Assembly (NCBI GenBank): GCA_009775355.1 | Contig: VSPN01000014.1 | Coordinates: 1 to 49,425, forward strand | DNA length: 49,425 bases | From: Muribaculaceae bacterium | GTDB lineage: Bacteria > Bacteroidota > Bacteroidia > Bacteroidales > Muribaculaceae | Reading direction: 5' to 3' | Part shown: piece after piece, positions 24,795 to 34,351 of the stretch | Numbering within the stretch: position 1 is the stretch's first letter | Layout: each line of letters opens with the position of its first letter | Position numbers and translations under genes: made by a program | Notes under the pieces: model-generated | Databases searched by the model: none | What the model was told of the DNA's origin: nothing | The model's input: only the letters and a program-made list of their open reading frames with translations

Positions 24795-26480
24795 TTATTG
24801 GTTTTTGTCTTCCTGTCTGCGTTTGCGGAAGTGGACTTTATTGATCACTTCCTCGCGTTCTGGATCGATGCTCGGGCCTTTGGGAATTACGGTCTTGGCC
24901 TGACGGCGGTCGTCGCGTCCGTAGGGCCGGCGGTTGTCGCGGTCGCCTGAATTCCTGCGGTCTCGGTCAAAGGGCTTGCGTCCTTCGGTGCCGTAGGGTT
25001 TACGGTCATCGCGGCTGAACGGTTTGCGGTCACTCTTGTCGTATGAGTTTCTGCGGTCATCACGACGGTTTTCACGGCTGAACGGTTTACGTTCGTCGCG
25101 GTCGTACGGTTTGCGCTCGTCGCGTGAGTACGGCTTGCGCTCGTCGCGCGAGTACGGCTTGCGCTCGTCGCGCGACTTGCGCTCATCGCGGTGATAGGGC
25201 TTCGGCTTGCGGTCATGCTGACCGAATTTGCGGGTCTCGCGCTTCCATTCATCGTCCGACAAGCGTTTCATCTTGCGCGGGCCGCGTGCCTTGTCGTTGT
25301 CGTCATCGAAGCCTTTGACGCGTCCTCCCTCCGAGCGGAAATCATTGTAGCGGCCGTCAAACAGCACGTATTCGCGAAGTGTGCATTCGAGGCTGCCGTT
25401 CAGCATCGGTATCTTGACCGACGGCTTGAGTCCGATGTTGTCGAAGTCTTCGTCGTTCAGTCCGATTATCCATGCGTGCCAGCCTGGGAAGTTACGCTTC
25501 AGGTTTGTGCCGATCCCTCTGTAGAGCTCCTCCATGTCTTCGGGTTTGAGGCGGCGTCCGTAGGGCGGGTTCATCACCATCACTCCGGGCTCGGGATTGT
25601 CGGTCCAGTCGCTCATCGGGCGGCAGTTGAGCTCGATCATGTCGTCTACCTGCGCCGACTTGATGTTCTTGCGGGCGATCTGGCATGCCTCGGGGTCGAT
25701 GTCGCCGCCGTAGATCTTGAAGTGAAACTCGCGCTCGGCACTGTCGTCGTTGTAGAGCGACTCGAACAGTTCCTTGTCGAAATCCGGCCATTTCTCGAAC
25801 GCGAACCCTTTGCGGTATATGCCAGGGTTGATGTTGGCGGCTATCAGCGCGGCCTCGATCAGGAATGTGCCGGAGCCGCACATCGGGTCGGCGAAGTTGC
25901 TGTCGCCCTTCCAGCCGGTCTTCATGATGATGCCGGCGGCAAGAACCTCATTGATCGGCGCCTCGGTCTGTTCGTCGCGGTATCCCCGTTTCGACAGCGG
26001 CTCGCCGCTGGAGTCGATCGAGATTGTAACGCGGTTGTCTATGATATGCACGTTGAAGATGATGTCGGGATCGGTCACCCGGATCGACGGCCTTTCGCCT
26101 GCCATGTCGCGGAAGTGGTCGACGATGCCGTCCTTGACCCTGTAGGTCACGAACTTCGAGTGAGGGAAGTCCTCGCTGTTGACGGTCGAGTCTATCGAGA
26201 ACGTGGTCTCGGGTGTCATGTATTTCTCCCATTCGATCTCTCTGACTGCGTCGTAAAGATCATCGGGATTGTAGGCCGTGAATTTTTCAATCGGTTTCAG
26301 AATCCTGAGGGCCGTCCGGCAACATAGGTTCGCCTTGTACATCATTTCGAGGTCTCCCTCGAAGCTTACCATGCGGCGACCTAATTCGACATTCTCTGCT
26401 CCGAGCGAGATCAGTTCGTCGCGGAGCACGTCCTCAAGCCCTTGAAAGGTCTTGGCCACCATTGAAAATGTATTTTCCAT
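24795..26480 (-). CDS. THUMP-domain class I RNA methyltransferase with a long repetitive basic/acidic tail
   Basis: The 561-residue product has an N-terminal ferredoxin-like/THUMP region (about residues 1-160, with AKTFQGLEDVLRDEL) and a methyltransferase domain (about 165-385). The latter contains DPMCGSGTFLIEAAL for S-adenosylmethionine and MNPPYGRRL, near residue 304, at the target base. This matches the N-terminal half of RlmL-type enzymes, which methylate guanine N2 in 23S rRNA; the exact target base is not certain. The tail from about residue 395 is a long run of RDERKPYS-type units rich in Arg, Asp, Lys and Tyr, ending with VINKVHFRKRR. It is probably a disordered RNA-binding extension. 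Confidence 0.85.
   Translation of the reverse strand: MENTFSMVAKTFQGLEDVLRDELISLGAENVELGRRMVSFEGDLEMMYKANLCCRTALRILKPIEKFTAYNPDDLYDAVREIEWEKYMTPETTFSIDSTVNSEDFPHSKFVTYRVKDGIVDHFRDMAGERPSIRVTDPDIIFNVHIIDNRVTISIDSSGEPLSKRGYRDEQTEAPINEVLAAGIIMKTGWKGDSNFADPMCGSGTFLIEAALIAANINPGIYRKGFAFEKWPDFDKELFESLYNDDSAEREFHFKIYGGDIDPEACQIARKNIKSAQVDDMIELNCRPMSDWTDNPEPGVMVMNPPYGRRLKPEDMEELYRGIGTNLKRNFPGWHAWIIGLNDEDFDNIGLKPSVKIPMLNGSLECTLREYVLFDGRYNDFRSEGGRVKGFDDDNDKARGPRKMKRLSDDEWKRETRKFGQHDRKPKPYHRDERKSRDERKPYSRDERKPYSRDERKPYDRDERKPFSRENRRDDRRNSYDKSDRKPFSRDDRKPYGTEGRKPFDRDRRNSGDRDNRRPYGRDDRRQAKTVIPKGPSIDPEREEVINKVHFRKRRQEDKNQ
24950..25205 (-). repeat. Coding 24-base tandem repeats in the methyltransferase tail
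   Basis: On the plus strand, units starting at 25083, 25107, 25131 and 25155 are close copies of CGGCTTGCGCTCGTCGCG plus six bases. They encode RDERKPYS-like octapeptides on the minus strand. More diverged copies continue towards 24950. Such arrays can gain or lose units by slippage without changing frame. Confidence 0.8.
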
Positions 26481-26566
26481 CTGCGGAAATGATATTCTTG
26501 TATTTTTGTGTTATTTCTGTTCTTATACGGGTTCTGCCATAATGCCGGCACATCTCTTCTCCCCTT

Positions 26567-27919
26567 TTATCCGAATGTGATTTGGCTGCCCGACGGCTTG
26601 CGCTCCTCTTCCGGCTGACGACGGCTTTGCTGTCCGACAGCGAAGCCGGGTGTCTCCGGCATGTTGCGCAGCATCTCGCGTATGTTCTGCGGGCGGTTGT
26701 GTGTCGGGTTGCGTTCGAGAAGCGCTATCACCTCGTGGTCGTCGAACTGCGAGGGTTTAAGCACGGCATATTTAAGGCGGGCGGTCTCGCGTTCCTGCTC
26801 CTTGAGCTTGTCGGCACCATAGACTTCCTCGATCTTCTTCTGCTCCTCGCGTTCCTGCTTGGTGGGCTCTTTGGCGTTTTCCGATGTGTCGCTGATGATG
26901 ATGGTCTCCTCCTCGTTGATGGTGACATCGAATCCCGAGGCGAGCACGGTGATCTTCACCTTGTCGCCCATCGTCGGGTCGTCGCCTATACCCCATTTCA
27001 CATCGATGCTCGACGGCAGTTTCGATGTGAAGCTCGTGATCTCGGCGATCTCCGATGTCTTGATCGGATTCTCGGAGTCTTTCGCACAGACGAATTTGAA
27101 AAGCAGGCGTTTGGAGGTGTTGATGTCGTGCATCTTCAGCAGCGGGGAGTGCAGGGCCTTGGTTATGGCGTCGGTGATGCGGTGCTCCCCTTCTCCGATC
27201 GCCGTGGCTATGATGGCCGACCCGCTGTCTTTGAGAGTGGTCTTGACATCCTGGAAGTCAACGTTGACATACATTGGCTCCGATATGATCTCCGAGATGC
27301 TTCGTGCGGCGTTGGCAAGAGTGTCGTCGGCCTTGCTGAAGGCGTTGAAGAAGTTGAAGTCCTTGTATAGCTCGATCAGGTTCTCGTTGTTGATGATCAG
27401 CAGGGCGTCGACATATTTTTTCATCTCTTCCGCTCCGGCGAGGGCCTTGATGATCTTTTTCTTACCCTCGAACATGAAGGGCACGGTCACGATGCCGATG
27501 GTCAGCATGCCGGCGGCCTTGGCCTCGCGTGCCACTACCGGGGCGGCACCGGTGCCGGTGCCGCCTCCCATGCCGGCGGTTATGAATACCATTTCGGTCT
27601 CGTCATCGAAGAGTGCGCGTATCTCCTCGACGCTTGCCTCGGCGCATTCGCGGCCTACCTCGGGCTTGTTGCCTGCGCCGAGTCCCTGGGTGACGTTCTT
27701 GCCGATCAGAAGCTGTGTGGGCACCGGAGAGTCCTTGAGCGCCTGTTTGTCGGTGTTGCAGACCACGAAGCGGATCAGCGGTATGTCCTGCTTGTACATG
27801 TAGTTGACCGCGTTGCTGCCGCCTCCGCCCACACCTATCACCTTTATGATCGCCGCCTCCTGTCCTTCTGTACCGAAACCGGATGCGTCGGTTATGTCGC
27901 GTTCTATGTCGTGATTCAT
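26567..27919 (-). CDS. ftsZ: Cell division protein FtsZ
   Basis: The 450-residue product is the tubulin-like GTPase that forms the division ring. The nucleotide-binding GVGGGGSNAVN lies near residue 29, the tubulin signature GGGTGTG at residues 118-124, and the T7 loop with NVDFQDVKTTL near residue 223. After the core there is a charged linker rich in Glu and Lys and a C-terminal stretch ending SGSQITFG. The linker is long, as usual in Bacteroidetes. It is the last gene of the dcw cluster, 23 bases after ftsA, with which it must act in balance. Confidence 0.97.
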   Translation of the reverse strand: MNHDIERDITDASGFGTEGQEAAIIKVIGVGGGGSNAVNYMYKQDIPLIRFVVCNTDKQALKDSPVPTQLLIGKNVTQGLGAGNKPEVGRECAEASVEEIRALFDDETEMVFITAGMGGGTGTGAAPVVAREAKAAGMLTIGIVTVPFMFEGKKKIIKALAGAEEMKKYVDALLIINNENLIELYKDFNFFNAFSKADDTLANAARSISEIISEPMYVNVDFQDVKTTLKDSGSAIIATAIGEGEHRITDAITKALHSPLLKMHDINTSKRLLFKFVCAKDSENPIKTSEIAEITSFTSKLPSSIDVKWGIGDDPTMGDKVKITVLASGFDVTINEEETIIISDTSENAKEPTKQEREEQKKIEEVYGADKLKEQERETARLKYAVLKPSQFDDHEVIALLERNPTHNRPQNIREMLRNMPETPGFAVGQQSRRQPEEERKPSGSQITFG

Positions 27920-27942
27920 TTTCTTGCCTGTTTTCTGTGTTT

Positions 27943-29268
27943 CTACTCCAGTATGTCGGAATCATCTTCTCCAGGGCCGGAGAACAGTTCGGAGATCCGT
28001 CGCGTGAATCCGCCCCAGCGGTTGCTCTTCTTTTTTCGCCGCGCCTCAGTGCGGTTGTCGGGAGTGTCTTCTTCCGGAAGATTCCCCTCGCCTGTCACGG
28101 GCAGTTCTCTCGTTCCCGGCACCTGAAGGCACTCTTCCTCCGATTCGCTGCCTCCTGAATATAGAACGCTCGAGACCTGAAGAATTTCCGACAGTGGTGC
28201 TTTCGGATCTTCAAGGTGAATGTATGTGGGCAGTTGGCCCCGGCGCACGGGTAGTGCCGTCTGGCGTGCCAGAAGGTCAAGCATCCCGTTGAGCTTTGTC
28301 CCGCCGCCTATGCAGATCAGGCCTGCAGGCAGGTCGCTGTCTTTCATGCCGGCGTATTTGAGCTGCTCGACCACGTTGGCCACGATCTCTTCCGACCGCG
28401 CCACTATCAGGTTGCCGACATCCGACATGCGGATGCCGTTCATGTTGAGGTTCGAGGCCGTGTCGCGGGCCATGGCGTTGCCCATAGTGATCTTGATGTC
28501 TTCGGCTCGCTCCTCAAGCACGCTCAGGCTGGTGACGTCGCGGGTGATGTTGCGCCCTCCCATCGGCAAGGTTGCGAAATACCGCAGTCCTCCCTCTTTG
28601 TAGATCGATACTGTTGTGGTCTCGGCACCCATGTCGACGAGCATGCAGCCGAGCCGCTTTTCTTCTGAGGTCAGAAGCACCTGGGCGGTCGACAGTGCGG
28701 TCACTACGAAGCCGTTGATGCGGATGTCGAGTTTGTCGCTTATAGTCCGCTGCAGGTTGCGGCGCAGTTCCGGACGACACACTATCAGGTCGAAGGTGGC
28801 GTGGATCCTGTTGCCTATCGCTCCCTTGGGCGACCGTGTCTCCGATTTCCCGACCATGTAGACGCGGGGTATGGCGTCTACCACTTCAAGCGAGGAGTCG
28901 ATGGCCGTGGAGAGTGCCTGGTCGCGCAGTCGGCGCAATATATCGTCGTTGATCTCCGTGTCGTCGGGAAGACTCATCGAGACTTCGGTGGTGATCGAGC
29001 GCAGCGATCGTCCGGATAGTCCCACATATAGGCCGGTGATGACGCGCGGAGAAACCGACGGCTTCCGCTGTAGCCTGTCGATCACGCGGTTTATCCTCAT
29101 TGCGGTCTCCTCAAGGTTCTGGAGTATGCCGTAGCGCACGCTCTCGACCCCTTTCTCCTGTTCGGTCGCTATTATGTCGAGCCGGCCGTCGTCGTGCATC
29201 ATGCCGATGGCCGCCACTATCTTAGAGCTGCTTATCTCTATCGCAGCAACATATCTGTCGTCGTTCAT
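27943..29268 (-). CDS. ftsA: Cell division protein FtsA
   Basis: The 441-residue actin-like protein ties FtsZ to the membrane. Visible features are the N-terminal AAIEISSSKIVAAIG phosphate loop, the LVDMGAETTTVSIY phosphate-2 loop, and LICIGGGTKLNGM in the adenosine site. The last part has an acidic/basic linker and an amphipathic membrane-targeting helix around RWGGFTRRISELF. It starts 2 bases after the ftsQ stop and precedes ftsZ by 23 bases. Confidence 0.95.
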   Translation of the reverse strand: MNDDRYVAAIEISSSKIVAAIGMMHDDGRLDIIATEQEKGVESVRYGILQNLEETAMRINRVIDRLQRKPSVSPRVITGLYVGLSGRSLRSITTEVSMSLPDDTEINDDILRRLRDQALSTAIDSSLEVVDAIPRVYMVGKSETRSPKGAIGNRIHATFDLIVCRPELRRNLQRTISDKLDIRINGFVVTALSTAQVLLTSEEKRLGCMLVDMGAETTTVSIYKEGGLRYFATLPMGGRNITRDVTSLSVLEERAEDIKITMGNAMARDTASNLNMNGIRMSDVGNLIVARSEEIVANVVEQLKYAGMKDSDLPAGLICIGGGTKLNGMLDLLARQTALPVRRGQLPTYIHLEDPKAPLSEILQVSSVLYSGGSESEEECLQVPGTRELPVTGEGNLPEEDTPDNRTEARRKKKSNRWGGFTRRISELFSGPGEDDSDILE

Positions 29269-29270
29269 AT

Positions 29271-30164
29271 TCAGCCTTGCTGTTTGACACCTTCCGGTGC
29301 GTCTTGCGGTTTGGTTTCTGTCTCGCCGTGGGGGGTGGCATCTCCGTCGCCCGTGTCGGGAAGCGTGGCTTCCTCAAGGTCGATTTCCTCCTCGTATTCC
29401 TCGGCGTGGTTGAGCCGGGTCTTGTCGCGGCGTGTCGCCACGACCTGTCCCCGGAATTTAACCGATATCGTGTCGTATTCCTCCCAGCCCTTGTAGGGCA
29501 TCACCTGACGGTAAAACATAGCGAGTGCACGCTTTTTATCGTCGAGGCGAGTCGTGTCGCCGAAGTTGATCACATGCCCTCTGATGCGGGGCACGAGTAT
29601 CAGGTTGTGTTCGTTCTCAGCTACGACCATGCTGACAAGTTCCCCGAGCATCGGGTCCTTGCGGATGTAGTTGACCAACGGTAACACCGCCGAAGGACGG
29701 AAACTGCGGTTGAAACTGCCGCTCACCACAGGCACGTCGCTGAAGAACTCGGCGTTCGACTCGATGTGTTTCCCCTCTTTGTTGATATAGTATGAGTAGT
29801 CGGCGAAAAACACGCGCATCACGGGCACAAGCGGAACGATCCTGACAATGAGCTTGCCGCGCGAGGAGATCATGCAATTGACGCTCTCGAAGTTGCTGTA
29901 GCGCGACAGATAGCGCTCCACGTCGACTGTGCTGAGCTGGTGGAGCGGTGTGCCGGTTATGCGCTTCGGGTAGTCGCGGAGTTCTTCGGTGACGCCGTGA
30001 CGTATGACGGAGTCCATCGCCGCCGAGCCTTCCACATGGATCTCTATGCCGGTGCATACATGCCTCGACGCCTCGCGGTGAGCCCATACGGTCATGCCCG
30101 CGGCATAGCAAAGCAATGCCGACAGTATGCCCCATTTCATTATTTTACGTCCCTTCTCCGTCAC
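29271..30164 (-). CDS. ftsQ: Cell division protein FtsQ
   Basis: The 297-residue product has a short cytoplasmic N-terminus, one membrane helix (about residues 11-27, WGILSALLCYAAGMTVWA) and a periplasmic part. Its IEVEGS-like strand starts a POTRA-like domain (residues about 35-110). The sequence is weakly conserved, and the call rests on topology, the LVRIVPLVPVMRVF strand and position between murC and ftsA. A C-terminal acidic tail (EEYEEEIDLEEA) is not conserved. The protein links early and late division proteins (FtsL/FtsB and FtsI/FtsW). Confidence 0.85.
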   Translation of the reverse strand: MTEKGRKIMKWGILSALLCYAAGMTVWAHREASRHVCTGIEIHVEGSAAMDSVIRHGVTEELRDYPKRITGTPLHQLSTVDVERYLSRYSNFESVNCMISSRGKLIVRIVPLVPVMRVFFADYSYYINKEGKHIESNAEFFSDVPVVSGSFNRSFRPSAVLPLVNYIRKDPMLGELVSMVVAENEHNLILVPRIRGHVINFGDTTRLDDKKRALAMFYRQVMPYKGWEEYDTISVKFRGQVVATRRDKTRLNHAEEYEEEIDLEEATLPDTGDGDATPHGETETKPQDAPEGVKQQG

Positions 30165-30204
30165 GTCTGCTGTTATTTCTTCTTGTGCGTCTGCTTGCCG
30201 TCGG

Positions 30205-31593
30205 TCAGTCTCTGTTGTGATTCTCTTCCAATGCGGTGCGTATGTCCGGAAGCATTCTGTCGATATCGGCTGCTCCCAGTGTCATAAGAATTTCAAAATT
30301 ACTATTTTTTATAAGATTTAGCAAATCTTTTCGCTCGCAGTAGATTTTTTCGCTGCTTTTCACGTTGTCGAGTATCGTGTGCGTGCTCACTCCCTCTATC
30401 GGCAGTTCGCGGGCAGGATAGATCTCGGGCATTATCACCTGGTCGGCGGCGGAGAGGGCGTCGGCGAACTCGCAGGCAAAGTCGCGGGTGCGGGTGTAGA
30501 GGTGCGGCTGGAACACCACGCTCAGACGCTTGCCGGGATAGAGTTTGCGGACCGAGGCGATCGACGCTCGTATTTCGTTGGGGGAGTGGGCGTAGTCATC
30601 GATCAGCACCGGACCGTTCTTGCGCTCTGTCCCGTCGAGCCAGACCTCGAACCGCCGTTTGGCTCCTTTGAAGCCGGCAAGCCCTCGTCTCACCTCTTCG
30701 GGTGTGGCGCCTGCTGTCAGGGAGGCTGCGGCCGCAGCCACAGCGTTGTCGATGTTGATCTCGACCGGAACGCCTGGACTCATGTCTTCTATTCTAAGTC
30801 CGTCGGGACCGCACAGTGTGAAGATGATGCGCCCTCCGCCGATCTTTATATCTTCGGCATGCCAGTCTCCTTCGCTTCCCCCGCTGTAGGTCATGATCCG
30901 CACGCCCGGTTTAGTGTCAGGTCGCATCTTGAGCCCGGTGTGGATCAGAAGTGTGCCACCTTCCCTGATCAGTGATGTGAAGATGCCGAATGCCTCAAGG
31001 TAGTGATCTTCGTCGCCGTAGATGTCGAGATGGTCCGGGTCTGTCGAGGTCACTATTGCTATGTGCGGCGAGAGATGATGGAACGAACGGTCGTACTCGT
31101 CAGCCTCTACAACGCTTATTCTCGATTTTTCGTTCAGCACGAGGTTGCTGTCTATGTTGCGGAGCACTCCGCCGAGAAACGCGGTGCAGCCGCATGCCGA
31201 TTCCCTGAGTATGTTGGCGGTCATCGACGATGTGGTGGTCTTGCCGTGGCTTCCGGCCACGCAGATGGCGTCGGTGTCGCGGGTGATGCGCCCGAGCAGG
31301 GCGGCGCGTTTGATCACGTCGAAGCCGTTGCTGCGGAAGTAGGAGAGTACCCGGTTGCTCTCGGGCACGGCCGGGGTGTAGACCACAAGTGTGTCGGCCG
31401 GATTGCGGAATGCTTCGGGAATGGAGGTCTCGTCATCTTCGAATGTCAGTCGCGCTCCCTCTTGCTCAAGCTGCGCGGTCAGCGCGGAAGGGGAGCGGTC
31501 GTAGCCTGCTGTCGCCACGCCGTGGCGCAGATAATATCTCACAAGGTTGGCCATGCCGATTCCTCCGGCACCTACAAAATATATGTTCTTCAT
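30205..31593 (-). CDS. murC: UDP-N-acetylmuramate--L-alanine ligase
   Basis: The 462-residue cytoplasmic ligase adds L-alanine to UDP-MurNAc. It has the N-terminal FVGAGGIGMANL nucleotide motif, the ATP loop GSHGKTTT at residues 114-121, VVEADEYDRSF, and VLIDDYAHSPNEIRAS near the end of the middle domain. The C-terminal domain follows. It begins 7 bases after the murG stop and is 40 bases before ftsQ. Its place in the order murG-murC-ftsQ is standard. Confidence 0.96.
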   Translation of the reverse strand: MKNIYFVGAGGIGMANLVRYYLRHGVATAGYDRSPSALTAQLEQEGARLTFEDDETSIPEAFRNPADTLVVYTPAVPESNRVLSYFRSNGFDVIKRAALLGRITRDTDAICVAGSHGKTTTSSMTANILRESACGCTAFLGGVLRNIDSNLVLNEKSRISVVEADEYDRSFHHLSPHIAIVTSTDPDHLDIYGDEDHYLEAFGIFTSLIREGGTLLIHTGLKMRPDTKPGVRIMTYSGGSEGDWHAEDIKIGGGRIIFTLCGPDGLRIEDMSPGVPVEINIDNAVAAAAASLTAGATPEEVRRGLAGFKGAKRRFEVWLDGTERKNGPVLIDDYAHSPNEIRASIASVRKLYPGKRLSVVFQPHLYTRTRDFACEFADALSAADQVIMPEIYPARELPIEGVSTHTILDNVKSSEKIYCERKDLLNLIKNSNFEILMTLGAADIDRMLPDIRTALEENHNRD

Positions 31594-31600
31594 CTTGTGT

Positions 31601-32722
31601 CTATTTTGGTCGGCATGTGCCGCTGTTTTCTATGAGTATCGCCTCGATTTCGTCGGCGATTTTCTCGTCGCTTTCACGGAGAGCCATGGCCGATATGGCT
31701 TCAGACATGGCTTTGAGTTTCTCCGGATCGCGGAGAAGTCCGATCGCCGTGTCGGCGAGGGTATCGCGGGCATCGGCGTCTCTGACAAGCTCCGCCGCAC
31801 CACGTGTCGAGAGTGCTTCGGCGTTGCGGGTCTGATGGTCTTCGGCCACGTTGGGCGAAGGTACGAGCACGCAGGGTTTGCCGAGCAGCTCAAGCTCGCT
31901 GATCGAGCCGGCCCCGGCGCGCGACACCACGAGGTCGGCGGCGGCGTAGGCCGATGCCATGTCGGTGATGAATTTAGTCACGACGATTCCTTTGAGTCCT
32001 TTGGCGGCCTTGAGTCCGCGGTCACCGAAGTTCTTCCCGGTCTGCCATATCACCTGTATGCCGGTGTCGGCGAAGCGGTGCAATGCCGCCTCCATGCTTT
32101 CGTTGAGGGTCAGCGCTCCGAGCGAGCCGCCGGTGACGAGCAGGGTAGGACGGTCGGGGTTGAGTCCGAAGCTGTCGCGGGCCTGGCGTCGGTCGCGGGC
32201 ACGCGCTGAAAGGTCTTTGCGCACGGGGTTGCCGGTCTTTATGATCTTGTCGGCGGGGAAGAAGCGTTCCATTCCGTCGTAGGCCACGCAGATGCGCCGG
32301 GCCTTTTTGGCCAGCAGCTTGTTGGTCACGCCGGCATATGAGTTCTGTTCCTGCAGCAGTGTGGGAACGCCGAGACGCTGGGCGGCTTTCAGTGTCGGCC
32401 CGGAGCAGTAGCCTCCGACGCCGATGGCTATATCGGGACGGAATTCTCTGACTATGCGACGCGCGCCGGTCATGCTCCTGAGCAGCCGCACGAGCACGGC
32501 GAAGTTGCGCCACAGTCGTTTGCGGTCGAATCCGGCCACAGGGAGACCTTTGATCGGATAACCGGCCGCAGGCACTTTCTCCATCTCCATCCGGTTCTCG
32601 GCTCCCACAAAGAGAATGTCGGCGTCGAGACGGTCGCGGAGCACGTTGGCTATCGAGAGGGCTGGAAAGATATGGCCGCCGGTGCCGCCGCCGCTTATCA
32701 GTATCCTGTATTTATTTTTCAT
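31601..32722 (-). CDS. murG: UDP-GlcNAc--lipid I GlcNAc transferase (MurG)
   Basis: The 373-residue peripheral membrane enzyme converts lipid I to lipid II. The N-terminal GGGTGGHIFPALSIA loop (from residue 11) and VGGYCSGP near residue 102 are family hallmarks. VVSRAGAGSISELELLGKPC in the C-terminal half binds UDP-GlcNAc, with VPSPNVAEDHQTRNA after it. It lies between ftsW, the membrane glycan polymerase, and murC. Confidence 0.96.
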   Translation of the reverse strand: MKNKYRILISGGGTGGHIFPALSIANVLRDRLDADILFVGAENRMEMEKVPAAGYPIKGLPVAGFDRKRLWRNFAVLVRLLRSMTGARRIVREFRPDIAIGVGGYCSGPTLKAAQRLGVPTLLQEQNSYAGVTNKLLAKKARRICVAYDGMERFFPADKIIKTGNPVRKDLSARARDRRQARDSFGLNPDRPTLLVTGGSLGALTLNESMEAALHRFADTGIQVIWQTGKNFGDRGLKAAKGLKGIVVTKFITDMASAYAAADLVVSRAGAGSISELELLGKPCVLVPSPNVAEDHQTRNAEALSTRGAAELVRDADARDTLADTAIGLLRDPEKLKAMSEAISAMALRESDEKIADEIEAILIENSGTCRPK

Positions 32723-32816
32723 CTGTCGTTCGTTTTTATATCTCTATATTATGTTAAATAGAGATTTGTTCCTTTCTTCTGTATACCCATTTCCGTATAC
32801 CCGGTCTGACGGTGTC

Positions 32817-34307
32817 TCAGCGCACCGGTTTCTGCGAACTGAAGTTGGCGGCCTGCATGTCGGCGGGCAGTGCCTCTTTTTCGGCCTTGATCTTCTTGTT
32901 GTCGCCTGAATGGGCTGCAAACCGGGCCACCGACATCATGATGCCGAGCGCGGATGACATGACTACCACCGATGTGCCTCCTTTCGATATGAATGGCAAC
33001 GGCTGTCCCGACACTGGGAACACGCCCGTCACTATTGCCATGTGCACAAGTGCCTGAAAGACTATCATCACGGCGCATCCCATGATCAGGAAGGCAGGGA
33101 AGGCTCGCGAGCATTTGTAGGCTATGCGCCCCGCCCGTGCGAGCAGCAGCAGGAAGAGCAGCAGCACGGCGGCACCGCCTATGAAGCCGGTGTCTTCGAC
33201 TATGATCGAGTAGATGTAGTCGGAAAAGGCGAGTGGCAGTCGGGCACTTTCGCGTGAGTTGCCCGGACCCTGTCCGAACATGCCTCCGTTGGCCTGCGAG
33301 AATTTGGCGAATATCACCTGTCGGTTTATGTCGTCTATCGGGTCGGAGGGATTGACCCCCTCTATGAATCGTTTGAAGCGGCCTTTGTGGGTGTCGGCGC
33401 GTCCGTTGCCTGATTTCGTCCGTCCTTCTGTCACGACACCTCCTCCGCTCTTGGCAAGCAGCTCCTGACGGCTCTTGACTTCGTCGAATTCGGTGCTGCT
33501 CGGGGTGACGTATTTGATGCCGTAGAGTGCGCCGCCGGCCACCATGTAGACGAGCATCACGATGCCGAATTTCTTCCATTGTATGCCGCCGATAAGCATC
33601 ATGCAGATGCTGACGGCCATGAGAAGTATCGTGTTGGTCAGTCCGTTACGCCATAGACATGCGCTGAATATCACCACCACGACTGCGGCGGTCACGACTC
33701 CGGTATTGGTCACTCCGCCCGGTGTCTGGTTCTTGCCGAGTATCGACGCGAGAAGACACACCACCGAGAGTTTGACTATCTCGGCGGGCTGGATCGTTAT
33801 TCCGGCCAGTCTGATGGCACGCTGGGCACCGTTGTATTCCACTCCCATGAAACTCGATATCAGCAGCAGGCCAAGCGACAATATGGCGAATGCCCATGCG
33901 AATCTGTTGATAATCGTGTAAGGCGTCTTCTGGAGCCACAGTACTATGCCGAATCCGATCAGCAGAAACAGACCGTGGCGGATCAGCGGGCCATAGACGT
34001 TCGAGCCTGACACTTCTGTGCTCGACGCGCTGAACAGCTCGATGACGCTGATCACAAGCAGGAAGAGATATATGCCCCATATGTAGGGGTCGGGTCTCCC
34101 TTTTTTCTTTGCCAGCGCGGCGGTCTTTGCTGTCTCGTTCTTTATCTGGTTCAGACCCGTGCCTGCGGCCTGCTCTCTCTCGCGCGCTCCGGATGCGCCC
34201 TGCATACGTCCGGAGCGCATGCGCTCTCCTGATTGTTCATCTGCAGGCATTCCGTCGATTGTCTCGCGGATCTCAAGTTCTTCTATCAGCTCGTTTCCGT
34301 TGTCCAT
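32817..34307 (-). CDS. ftsW: Cell division protein FtsW (SEDS glycosyltransferase)
   Basis: The 496-residue product has about ten membrane helices and belongs to the SEDS family that polymerises lipid II into glycan strands at the septum, with FtsI. Recognisable segments are FSASSTEVSG, the NGAQRAIRLAGITIQPAEIVKL loop, and the late GVFPVSGQPLPFISKGGTS. The first 75 residues or so are a charged, probably disordered extension (ELEIRETIDG onwards) not seen in short family members; a downstream start is possible. It is 44 bases from the murD stop; a 94-base gap separates it from murG. Confidence 0.95.
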   Translation of the reverse strand: MDNGNELIEELEIRETIDGMPADEQSGERMRSGRMQGASGAREREQAAGTGLNQIKNETAKTAALAKKKGRPDPYIWGIYLFLLVISVIELFSASSTEVSGSNVYGPLIRHGLFLLIGFGIVLWLQKTPYTIINRFAWAFAILSLGLLLISSFMGVEYNGAQRAIRLAGITIQPAEIVKLSVVCLLASILGKNQTPGGVTNTGVVTAAVVVVIFSACLWRNGLTNTILLMAVSICMMLIGGIQWKKFGIVMLVYMVAGGALYGIKYVTPSSTEFDEVKSRQELLAKSGGGVVTEGRTKSGNGRADTHKGRFKRFIEGVNPSDPIDDINRQVIFAKFSQANGGMFGQGPGNSRESARLPLAFSDYIYSIIVEDTGFIGGAAVLLLFLLLLARAGRIAYKCSRAFPAFLIMGCAVMIVFQALVHMAIVTGVFPVSGQPLPFISKGGTSVVVMSSALGIMMSVARFAAHSGDNKKIKAEKEALPADMQAANFSSQKPVR

Positions 34308-34351
34308 CCCGGTCTGTCTCTTTTTTTGTCGCTTATTGTACGGTTCCTGTT

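Noticed and set aside
25083..25178. 24-base repeats considered as a CRISPR array
   Set aside because: The units are back to back with no spacers and encode a continuous octapeptide in the methyltransferase frame.
25191..26327. A 378-codon plus-strand open frame opposite the methyltransferase gene
   Set aside because: The methyltransferase has NPPYG and S-adenosylmethionine motifs. The opposite frame shows none and is explained by codon bias.
26859..27803. Long plus-strand open frames opposite ftsZ
   Set aside because: ftsZ is unmistakable on the minus strand, and the frames give Ser/Val-rich translations without motifs.
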